64,000 nucleotides of DNA, from the NCBI GenBank assembly GCA_963761015.1, contig CAVXFL010000020.1:124001-188000 (forward strand). The letters run 5' to 3'. The position numbers and the translations under genes were made by a program. The DNA is from CAVXFL01 sp963761015 (GTDB lineage Bacteria; Pseudomonadota; Alphaproteobacteria; Acetobacterales; Acetobacteraceae). This document shows, piece by piece, positions 54,685 through 62,089 of this stretch. How positions within the stretch are numbered: position 1 is the stretch's first letter; every line of letters starts with the position of its first letter. The notes under the pieces are model-generated. The model did no database searches. It was not told where the DNA came from and saw only the letters and a program-made list of their open reading frames with translations.

Positions 54685-57005
54685 GCAAGGAAGCCGATAC
54701 GCACTGGGTCGGCCGCTCGATCCGCCGGCTGGAGGACCCGGCGCTGGTGCGAGGGCGCGGACATTTCACCGCCGATAATCCGGCGCGCTTCTGGGTGCGC
54801 TTCGTTCGCAGCCCGGTCGCGGCCGGCCGCATCCGCCGCATTAGCGCCCCCGACGGCGCCCGCCTGATTACCGCGGCCGATCTCGATGGCGTCGCCCCAA
54901 TTCGCCCGATATTGCACAAATTCGGCTACGTGCCGATCGCGCAGCCGGTTCTGGCCAGGGACGTCGTGCGCTACGCCGGCGAGGCGATCGCCGCCATCGT
55001 CGCCGACAGCGAGGAATTGGCCGAGGACATCGCCGAGCGCGTCGAGATCGAGATAGATCCGCTGCCAGCCGTCACCGATGCCGCCGCCGCGCTGGCCCCC
55101 GAGGCACCGCGCGTGCACGAACAAGCGCCCGGCAACCTCATCCTGGACGCGTGCTTCGATTGCCCGACGCGCCATGCCGGCGCCGTCCGGTACACCATCG
55201 ATGCCGGCATCCGCTCGCGCCGGCAGAACGCCACGCCGATCGAGCCGCGCGGCGCTCATGCGGCGTTCGATCCGGCGTCGGGGCGTGTCACCCTGACCTG
55301 CACGACGCAGACGCCGCACATGATGCGCACCGTGATCGCCGATCTGGTCGGCATGGCGGAATTGGATCTGCGCGTCATCGCGCCCGATATCGGCGGCGGC
55401 TTCGGCCAGAAGATGTCGCTCGCCCCGGAATTCGTCGTGCTGGTCTGGCTGGTCCGGCACCTGCGCAACTCGGTCGCCTGGATCGAGGACCGGCGCGAAA
55501 ACCTGATGGCGAGCTTTCATGCGCGCGACATGACGATCGCGTTGCAGGGCGGTTTCGATGCGGAAGGCTGGCTGGTCTCGCTGTCCGGCGACGTCGTTGC
55601 GAATGTTGGCGCCTATGCGCCCTATCCGAACACCGCCGCGGTCGAGCCGCTGATGTCGCTGGCGGAGCTTCCCGGCCCCTACGCCGTATCCGCCTATTCC
55701 TGCCGCGCGCGGGGGGTCACGACGAACACCTGTTGCAGCGCGCCGTATCGCGGCGTCGCCCGGCCGGCGCTCACGCTGGCGATGGAGCGGCTGATGGACA
55801 AGGCCGCGCGCGCGTTCGGCCTGGAGCCGTGGGAAATCCGCCGGCGCAACCTGATCGGCGCGTTTCCGTTCGTGACCGCAACCGGCCTGACCTACGATAC
55901 CGGCAGCTATCGCGAAACGATGGAGACCGCGCTCGCCGCCGCGGACGTGCCCCGCTTCCGCGCGCGCCAGGCCGCGCTGCGCGAGCAGGGCCGCTATGTT
56001 GGACTTGGCCTGTCCACGTTCTGCGAGCGTACCGGCTACGGCTCGCCCGCCTTCGCCGCCCGCGGCATGGAGGTCACGCCCGGCTGGGAGACCGTCGAGC
56101 TGGCCATGGACCCGTCGGGCACGGTCGAGTTGCGCGTCGGCGCCTCACCGCACGGCCAGGGCCTGGCGACCACGCTCGCGCAGATCGTCGCCGACGGGCT
56201 CGGCGTTCATGCCCCAGTCCGTGCGCGTGGTGCATGGCGACACGGACCGCACGCCTTACGGATTCGGCACGTTCGCCAGCCGCTCGCTGGTGATCGCCGG
56301 CGGGGCGGCGCTGCTGGCGGCGCGGACGCTTCGCACGAAACTCCTGGCCATTGCCGGCAAATTTGCTCGAAGCGGCGCCGGCCGACATTGCGCTCGCGGC
56401 AGGCAAGGCGCGCGTGGACGGCACCGACCGCGCCATTCCGATCGCACACTTGGCGCGCGCCGCCTACCATCAGGCGCATCGATTCCCCGAACTCGGCCCC
56501 GGGCTGCGCGAGTCCGCGATGTACGATCCGGCTGGCACGTTCTCCAACGCCTGCCATCTCGCCATCGTGGACGTGGATGTCGATACCTGTGCCGTCGCCA
56601 TCGAGCGGTTCATCGTCGTCGAGGACGCCGGCCGCCTGATCAATCCCATGATCGCCGAGGGACAGATTCGCGGTGGCGTCGCGCAGGGCATTGCGAACGC
56701 GCTGTACGAGGAAATCGTGTGACAGCGATTTGGGCGATATCCTGACCGCATCGCTGGCGGATTATCTCGTGCCTACGGCGCGCGAAATCCCGCACATCGA
56801 GATCCATCATCTGGAGACCGTCACCGACGCGTCGCTCACCGGCGCGAAGGGCCTCGGCGAAGGCGGCGCGATCGGCGCGCCGGCGGCGATTCTCGGCGCG
56901 ATCAACGATGCGCTCGCCCCGCTCGGCGTCGAGATCGACGAAATGCCGGCCACGCCGCGACGCATCCACGCCGCGCTGCACGCAGCCAGGGAATGCCGGC
57001 GATGA
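54681..57005 (+). pseudogene. Nicotinate dehydrogenase-type Mo hydroxylase, molybdopterin (large) subunit, three frameshifts
   Basis: Four frames join after removing one base each at 56211-56214 (CCCC), 56357-56359 (AAA) and about 56714, giving 773 residues of the molybdopterin-binding large subunit of the xanthine-oxidase family. The N-terminal ald_Xan_dh-like domain (VGRSIRRLEDPALVRGRGHFTADN) and molybdenum-domain motifs (APDIGGGFGQKMS, EPRGAHAAF, HGQGLATTLAQIVADGLG, GAKGLGEGGAIGAPAAI with the catalytic Glu) are present. Substrate: very likely nicotinate. It overlaps the FAD-subunit gene and the iron-sulfur gene by 4 bp. Three shifts, all fixed by a one-base removal, make assembly error far likelier than decay. 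Confidence 0.85.
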
Positions 57006-57484
57006 GCGGGAAATTGCCGATCCGCCTGGATGTCAACGGCGCAACGCACGCCATCGACGTGGAGCCGCGCCGCACGCTGGCCGACGCGCTCCGCAAGGAT
57101 TGCCGCCTGACCGGCACGCATATCGGCTGCGAGCACGGCGTCTGCGGCGCCTGCACGGTCATCCTCGACGGCGCGCCGGTGCGATCGTGCCTGATCTTCG
57201 CCGTGCAAGCCGAGGGCTGCGCCATCCGCACCATCGAGGGTCTGGCGCCGGAGAACGGGTTTCATCCGTTGCAATCGGCCTTCATGGAACATCACGGGCT
57301 GCAATGCGGCTTCTGCACGCCCGGCTTCTTGATGCTTGCCGCCGCGGTTCTGGAGCGCGATCCGAACGCCTCCGACAACGCGCTGATCGAGGCGCTCTCG
57401 TCCAACCTCTGCCGCTGCACCGGTTATCAAGGCATTCTCGACGCCGTGCTCGCGGCCGCCCGCGCCATGCGGGCTGAAAGGTAG
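57002..57484 (+). CDS. Nicotinate dehydrogenase-type Mo hydroxylase, iron-sulfur (small) subunit
   Basis: A 160-residue two-cluster ferredoxin-like subunit. The plant-type 2Fe-2S cluster is held by C43, C48, C51 and C63, and the second cluster by C102, C105, C137 and C139 (CGFC and CRC motifs). It hands electrons from the Mo site to the FAD subunit. ATG 57002 overlaps the large-subunit stop by 4 bp. The three overlapping genes form one translationally coupled unit. Confidence 0.93.
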   Translation: MSGKLPIRLDVNGATHAIDVEPRRTLADALRKDCRLTGTHIGCEHGVCGACTVILDGAPVRSCLIFAVQAEGCAIRTIEGLAPENGFHPLQSAFMEHHGLQCGFCTPGFLMLAAAVLERDPNASDNALIEALSSNLCRCTGYQGILDAVLAAARAMRAER

Positions 57485-57488
57485 CACC

Positions 57489-58685
57489 ATGGGCCTTGCC
57501 GCCGGTCCCGAAAAGCAGAGCGGAAAACTCGTCATCCGCAATATCGGAGTGATGCTGTCCGGGAAGCTGGAAGCCCCGCTCCTGGAGGCGGACACGATCG
57601 TCGCCGAAGCCGGACGGATCGTCGCGGTGGGCCGCGCCGGCGACTGCGATACCGGCAACGCGCGCGTCGTGATCGACGCGCATGGCTGCGCGCTGGCGCC
57701 GGGACTGATCGACAGCCACGTGCACCCGGTGCTCGGCGATTGGACGCCGCGGCAGAACCAGCTCGGCTGGATCGAAAGCTGCCTGAACGGCGGCGTGACG
57801 ACCATGGTTTCCGCCGGCGAGGTGCACACGCCCGGCCGACCGCGCGACGTGATCGGCGTCAAGGCACTCGCCATCGCCGCGCAGCGGGCGTACGAGAATT
57901 TCCGTCCGGCGGGGGTAAAACTGCTGGCCGGCGCGCCCGTGCTGGAACACGGCATGGAGGAAAGCGATTTCGCCGAACTCGCCCGAGGCGGCGTGACACT
58001 GCTCGGCGAAGTCGGCCTGGGCACGGTGAAAGCGGGCGACGAGGCGAAGCGCATGGTCGCCTGGGCGCGCAAATACGGCATCCAGAGCACGATCCATACC
58101 GGCGGCCCGAGCGTGCCCGGTTCCGGCTACATCGATGCCGATACGGTGCTGGAAGCCGACGCCGACATCATCGGCCATATCAACGGCGGCCATACGGCTT
58201 TGCCCCACTCGCAAATCCGCTGTCTCTGCGAGCGCTGCCTGCGCGCGATCGAGATCGTCCACAACGGCAACGAGCTTGCCGGCCTGACCGCGCTGCGCTT
58301 CGCCCGCGAACTCGGGCAGATGGACCGGGTGATCCTCGGCACCGACAGCCCCGCGGGATCGGGCGTGCAGCCGCTCGGCATCCTGCGCCTCGTCGCGCTG
58401 CTCGCGTCGCTCGGCGACACACCGGCGGAACAGGTTTTCGCGTGCGCGACCGGCAACACCGCGCGGATGCGCAAACTCGATTGCGGCATCATCGAGCCCG
58501 GCCGCGCGGCGGATGTCGTCCTGATGGATCGTGCCCAGCATTCCGCCGGCAAGAACCTGCTCGACAGCGTGCGGCAGGGAGACTTGCCGGGCATCGGCAT
58601 GGTGGTGATCGACGGCATTGTGCGCTGCGGCCGCAGCCGCAACACGCCGCCGGCCGAAACCGTTCCCGAGATCGTCGGGCAGTGA
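57489..58685 (+). CDS. ena: Enamidase (tetrahydro-6-oxonicotinate amidohydrolase)
   Basis: A 398-residue amidohydrolase-superfamily enzyme predicted to hydrolyse 1,4,5,6-tetrahydro-6-oxonicotinate to 2-formylglutarate and ammonia. It is collinear with E. barkeri enamidase: VIRNIGVMLSGK, DSHVHP (metal ligands H77, H79), APRQ-like TPRQNQ, GGVTTMVSAGE, GRPRDVIG, GEVGLGT (E174), IHTGGPSVPGS (H203), HINGGHTAL (H230), GTDSPAGSG (D286) and the C-terminal SRNTPPAE. It starts 5 bp after the iron-sulfur gene stop (ATG 57489). This is the third enzyme of the reductive nicotinate route. Confidence 0.9.
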   Translation: MGLAAGPEKQSGKLVIRNIGVMLSGKLEAPLLEADTIVAEAGRIVAVGRAGDCDTGNARVVIDAHGCALAPGLIDSHVHPVLGDWTPRQNQLGWIESCLNGGVTTMVSAGEVHTPGRPRDVIGVKALAIAAQRAYENFRPAGVKLLAGAPVLEHGMEESDFAELARGGVTLLGEVGLGTVKAGDEAKRMVAWARKYGIQSTIHTGGPSVPGSGYIDADTVLEADADIIGHINGGHTALPHSQIRCLCERCLRAIEIVHNGNELAGLTALRFARELGQMDRVILGTDSPAGSGVQPLGILRLVALLASLGDTPAEQVFACATGNTARMRKLDCGIIEPGRAADVVLMDRAQHSAGKNLLDSVRQGDLPGIGMVVIDGIVRCGRSRNTPPAETVPEIVGQ

Positions 58686-59110
58686 ACACGGCCGGCGTGC
58701 TCGGATACGTGCTGGAGGAGAATGTCGGCTTCGTGCTGCGCCAGGTGACGCAGCGGCATCTCGCCATTTTCAGCGACATGATGGTGGACGAACTGACGCC
58801 CACGCAGTTCTCGGCGATTGTCCGGCTCTACGAGCATCGATCCTGTTCGCAGAACCAGCTGGGCCGCCTCGCCGCGATGGACGGCCCGACGATCAAGGGC
58901 GTGATCGACCGGCTGACGCGGCGCGGGATCACGACGTCGGCGCCCGATCGGGAGGATTCGCGGCGTCTGATCGTTTCGCTCACCGAGGCCGGGCGGCGCG
59001 TCGCGGAGCGGGCGATCCCGCGCGCCAGACAGATAACCGAGGCCACGCTCGCCCCGCTCTCGCTCGCCCAGCGCGCCGAATTGCTCGCGCTGCTCGGCGC
59101 CCTGAAATGA
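58682..59110 (+). CDS. MarR-family transcriptional regulator of the nicotinate genes
   Basis: A 142-residue winged-helix dimeric repressor. GTG start overlapping the enamidase stop (GTGA). The DNA-binding region is QNQLGRLAAMDGPTIKGVIDRLTRRGITTSAPDREDSRRLIVSLTEAGRR, with the wing and the D-R-E-D-x-R-R motif of MarR. The likely target is the perfect inverted repeat at 53783-53806. In Pseudomonas and Bordetella, nicotinate operons are also controlled by MarR-type proteins (NicR/BpsR) with 6-hydroxynicotinate as inducer. Confidence 0.88.
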   Translation: MNTAGVLGYVLEENVGFVLRQVTQRHLAIFSDMMVDELTPTQFSAIVRLYEHRSCSQNQLGRLAAMDGPTIKGVIDRLTRRGITTSAPDREDSRRLIVSLTEAGRRVAERAIPRARQITEATLAPLSLAQRAELLALLGALK

Positions 59111-59140
59111 AGGCACTGGCATGAAATGAAGGCACTGGCA
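59103..59140. repeat. 19-bp perfect tandem duplication at the MarR / AA_synth junction
   Basis: TGAAATGAAGGCACTGGCA occurs twice head to tail (59103-59121 and 59122-59140). The first copy covers the MarR stop codon; the second ends on the A of the next gene's start codon. The AAGG ribosome-binding-like sequence is therefore duplicated. Confidence 0.93.
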
Positions 59141-59718
59141 TGCTCATTCGCAAGCTTCTGACGATCGTGGAGGAGACACGGCGCGAACAGAACCTGCCCG
59201 TTCAGCCGTCCACGCGGAAATCCGCGGCCATCGCGGTGATCGTGAACCCGTTCGCCGCCCGCTTCGTCGCCGATCTGTCCGAGCTTGTCGCCATCGGCGA
59301 GGCGTTGGGCGGGCTGCTCGGCGAGCGCGCGGTGGCCGCGCTCGGGATCGCGCCCGAGGCGGTGCAGAGTTACGGAAAGGCGGCGATCGTGGGCGAGGAC
59401 GGCGAGTTGGAACACGCCGCCGCCATCCTGCACCCAAAGCTCGGCGGTCCCTTGCGGGCGGCGGTGCGGAAGGGCGCCGCGCTGATCCCGAGCGCCAAGA
59501 AGCGCGGCGGACCGGGCACGCCGATCGACGTGCCGCTCGGCCACAAGGACGCGGCGTTCGTGCGCAGCCATTTCGACGCGATGGAAATCCGCGTTCCGGA
59601 CGCGCCTCGCCGCGACGAGATCGTGGTCGCCGTCGTCGTCACCAATTCCGGTCGCCCGCTGCCGCGCATCGGCGGCCTTGCGGTGGACCAGATCGAGGGC
59701 AAGGACGGATTGCGCTGA
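59140..59718 (+). CDS. Amino acid synthesis (PF06684-type) family protein
   Basis: A 192-residue protein of the 'amino acid synthesis' family: IRKLLTIVEETRREQNLPVQPSTRKSAAIAVIVNPFAARFVADLSELVAIGEALGGLLGERA, later GKAAIVGEDGELEHAAAILHPKLGGPLRAAV and the C-terminal VTNSGRPLPRIGGLAVDQI. Its biochemical function is unknown; it is often encoded in gene sets for heterocycle or urea-type catabolism. The ATG at 59140 has AAGG upstream from the duplicated copy. It ends the plus-strand nicotinate operon. Confidence 0.75.
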   Translation: MLIRKLLTIVEETRREQNLPVQPSTRKSAAIAVIVNPFAARFVADLSELVAIGEALGGLLGERAVAALGIAPEAVQSYGKAAIVGEDGELEHAAAILHPKLGGPLRAAVRKGAALIPSAKKRGGPGTPIDVPLGHKDAAFVRSHFDAMEIRVPDAPRRDEIVVAVVVTNSGRPLPRIGGLAVDQIEGKDGLR

Positions 59719-59746
59719 ACGGCGTGTGGGGCGCAGCCAGCAGCGC

Positions 59747-60415
59747 TCAAAGCACGCCGAACGCCGCATACACCTCGCGGAGCATCCTGCCGCTTTCGAT
59801 GGCGGCGCGGGTGGCGTCCTCTGCGGCGATCTTGTCCAGCGCCATGCGTATCGCGCCGGGCGCGATCGCCTGCGGCAAGACCACCACGCCATCCGCGTCG
59901 CCGAACACGAGGTCGCCGGGTTCGACGCGCACGCCGGCGCAGACGACCGGCACGTCGCGCGCCACCATCTCCCCGCGCCCCTTCGAATCGAGCGGTCCGA
60001 TGCCACCGTGAAACACCGGGAACCCGACCGCGCGAATCCGGCGGATGTCGCGCACCAGGCCGTCGGTCACGCAGCCCGCGGCGCCGCGGGACCGCGCCGC
60101 CGTCGTCAACAACTCGCCCCAGGGGGCAATGCGTTCGGTCGGGCCGTTGCAGGCCAGCACCGCCACCTCGCCCGGCCGCAGTTCGTCGACCAGCGCCATT
60201 TCGAGTTCGTACGGGTTGCGCCCCTCCGGCACGTGATACGTGGTCATGTAGAGACCGGTGCGCGCCCGCCCGAACAGAACGGCATCGTCGTCGAGCGGAC
60301 GGATGAACGGCCGCATCGCCTGCTCGCGCCGGCCGAGCCCGTCCAGCACGTCCGACAGCACCGCGGTATAGAGCCGGGCGACGATCTCCTCGGGCGCCGG
60401 CAGGCCATCGGACAT
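59747..60415 (-). CDS. RraA family protein (HMG/CHA aldolase-like)
   Basis: A 222-residue protein of the RraA/4-hydroxy-4-methyl-2-oxoglutarate aldolase family, which binds a divalent metal and cleaves 4-carboxy-4-hydroxy-2-oxoadipate or similar oxo acids. The family motif G-x-x-x-x-x-D-G-x-x-R-D appears as GAAGCVTDGLVRDIRRIRAVGFPVF, and GDLVFGDADGVVVLP is the C-terminal metal/substrate element. It is convergent with the AA_synth gene. The IS66 element has inserted upstream of it. Substrate unknown. Confidence 0.85.
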   Translation of the reverse strand: MSDGLPAPEEIVARLYTAVLSDVLDGLGRREQAMRPFIRPLDDDAVLFGRARTGLYMTTYHVPEGRNPYELEMALVDELRPGEVAVLACNGPTERIAPWGELLTTAARSRGAAGCVTDGLVRDIRRIRAVGFPVFHGGIGPLDSKGRGEMVARDVPVVCAGVRVEPGDLVFGDADGVVVLPQAIAPGAIRMALDKIAAEDATRAAIESGRMLREVYAAFGVL

Positions 60416-60486
60416 GGAAAATTCTCCGTTGTTGTCGCAATCGTCGAGCGACCGACGAAGGCGGTTGCGAACCTGTCAACATGCGC

Positions 60487-60494
60487 CCGAGATT
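60487..60494. repeat. IS66 target-site duplication, left copy
   Basis: CCGAGATT immediately flanks the left inverted repeat and recurs exactly at 61990-61997 on the other side. Eight base pairs is the normal duplication made by IS66-family insertions. Confidence 0.92.
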
Positions 60495-60513
60495 GTAACT
60501 GCTCACCCCGGTG
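60495..60513. repeat. IS66 left terminal inverted repeat
   Basis: GTAACTGCTCACCCCGGTG, matching the reverse complement of the right end at 16 of 19 positions. The transposase stop codon (60503-60505) lies inside it. Confidence 0.9.
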
Positions 60514-61870
60514 TGGGTAGTGGCTGGGTGAGCAGGGCGGTGCGGACGGCACCGAGTATGGCAGTTCGGTTGGCCTTGGCGGTGCTGACGATGGAGCGGA
60601 ATGCGGCGTAGGTCTCGGCCCCCCACTCGCAGCGGAAACCGTTGGTGACCTTGCGGAAGATCACGCTGGGGCGGAGGTTCCGCTCGGAGATGTTGTTGGT
60701 GTACGGCACGTCGCGGTTGGTAACGAACACGAACAAGTGCGCGCGATTGGCCCCGATGCGCTTGCGTAACTTGCGTCCCGGCTCACCGATCGGGCCGGCC
60801 ATCATGATCCGATCGAGCCGGCGGTTCAGATCGGCACGATACTGGCGCAATGTGCTGTCGGCCAACGTGTCGCGTCGCTGCCCAATGGCGATGGCGCGCA
60901 GCAGCAGCCGTTTGAAGGCGGCGCTGAAGGCGGTATCGCCACATTCGATGGCATACCGTGCATCGCGCAGCAGATGCGCGAGGCACACCTGCCATTCCAC
61001 GGCATGGCCGCGCTGGCTGCCCAGCATATCGGAGACCCAAACCATCGGCTGAATGGCACCGAACAAGTCCTGCACGACAGCCTTGCCGCGGCTGGGGCGA
61101 ATGATGTGCAGCACCGCGAGCGTGCCGACGAACACCCATTCCCAGCAAGTCTTGCCGCTCACCCGCGCCGAGGTTTCGTCCGAACACACCACGGCGCTGG
61201 CGGTCACGGTTTCGCGGATCGCCACCGCGGCCGCGAGCAACGGCTCGCGCGCGCGGGCCAGCATGTTGCTGATCGCGCCTTCGCTGATCGACAGCGAGAA
61301 CACCTCGTCCATCAGGGTGGCCAGCCGCTCCATGCCGATGGCGTGGGCATAGTGCAGGTAGACCACCAGCGCCGCGATCGACTGGCCGAATGGCGAACCC
61401 GGCTCCAGCCCGGCCGGCGCCGTGGCCACCACGCGCTTGCCGCAGCAGGCGCAACGGCCGCCGAACAGCCGCACCTGCGTGACGTCCGGCTTGACCGGCG
61501 GCAGTTCGATGCGCTCGTAGACGTTCTGCGGCGTCGGCAAGGTCTCCGGAAAGGCCGCCTGGCAGTTCGGACAAGCGGTCAGCTTGGCCTCGACCACACG
61601 ATCCGGGTTCGGGTGCAGCGTGCGACCCGCGCCGGGCCGGCTCTTGCGCGCCGGGCGATCACCGCCGGGCGACGGGAGATTTTCCTTCTGGCCTTGCGAC
61701 GGAGGCTTCGACGAGTTGTCTGGGGTCTTCGCCGGGCGGGTCAGTTCATCCACCCGCGCCTGCAGTACCGCGATCTGCTGCTGCGCCGCCGCAAGCTGCG
61801 CCATCAGCGCCCGGATCAGCGCGTCCTTCTCCGCATGGCTCAGTTCGTCGAGGTCGGGGCACGTCGGCAC
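60503..61870 (-). CDS. IS66 family transposase (TnpC-like)
   Basis: A 455-residue DDE transposase starting at GTG 61870. N-terminal coiled coil/leucine-rich region (about 15-45, KDALIRALMAQLAAAQQQIAVLQARVDEL), a zinc-binding region (C100-x2-C103 and C140-x2-C143), then the catalytic triad D231 (VVCSDET), D281 (WVSDMLG) and E396 (ISERNLRP). No stop or frameshift interrupts it, unlike several host genes nearby. Confidence 0.96.
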   Translation of the reverse strand: MPTCPDLDELSHAEKDALIRALMAQLAAAQQQIAVLQARVDELTRPAKTPDNSSKPPSQGQKENLPSPGGDRPARKSRPGAGRTLHPNPDRVVEAKLTACPNCQAAFPETLPTPQNVYERIELPPVKPDVTQVRLFGGRCACCGKRVVATAPAGLEPGSPFGQSIAALVVYLHYAHAIGMERLATLMDEVFSLSISEGAISNMLARAREPLLAAAVAIRETVTASAVVCSDETSARVSGKTCWEWVFVGTLAVLHIIRPSRGKAVVQDLFGAIQPMVWVSDMLGSQRGHAVEWQVCLAHLLRDARYAIECGDTAFSAAFKRLLLRAIAIGQRRDTLADSTLRQYRADLNRRLDRIMMAGPIGEPGRKLRKRIGANRAHLFVFVTNRDVPYTNNISERNLRPSVIFRKVTNGFRCEWGAETYAAFRSIVSTAKANRTAILGAVRTALLTQPLPTPG

Positions 61871-61970
61871 CCCGCGTTTAGAATCGAGGCGCCCGTAGCC
61901 GTGTCAAGCGTTATCCGATGCTGCGGCTCGTCCCGGTCTGATCGGGCCGGCCCGACCCAGGCCGCTCCGT

Positions 61971-61989
61971 CACCAAGGTGAGCAATTAC
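61971..61989. repeat. IS66 right terminal inverted repeat
   Basis: The right end, ending in GCAATTAC just before the CCGAGATT duplicate at 61990-61997. Confidence 0.9.
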
Positions 61990-61997
61990 CCGAGATT
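61990..61997. repeat. IS66 target-site duplication, right copy
   Basis: CCGAGATT, identical to 60487-60494. Excision of the element with one copy restores a continuous spacer between the divergent RraA and hydantoinase genes. Confidence 0.92.
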
Positions 61998-62089
61998 CGC
62001 GAGCGGGCCCACGGTTGACTTCGGCCGGGCGCCGCTCATACGGGTTGATCCGGGCCGGCTGGCGCGCCGACCGCAAGAAGGGGAAGACG

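Larger units (their letters stand above)
60495..61989 (-). mobile_element. IS66-family insertion sequence, single-transposase (ISBst12-like) type, 1495 bp
   Basis: The element has imperfect 19-bp terminal inverted repeats (60495-60513 and 61971-61989; 16 of 19 positions match; core TGCTCACC), is flanked by 8-bp direct repeats, and carries one transposase gene. The TnpA and TnpB accessory genes of classic IS66 are absent, as in the ISBst12 subgroup. Intact ends, an intact transposase and an exact target duplication show a recent insertion. It separates the RraA-type gene from the hydantoinase gene. Confidence 0.93.
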
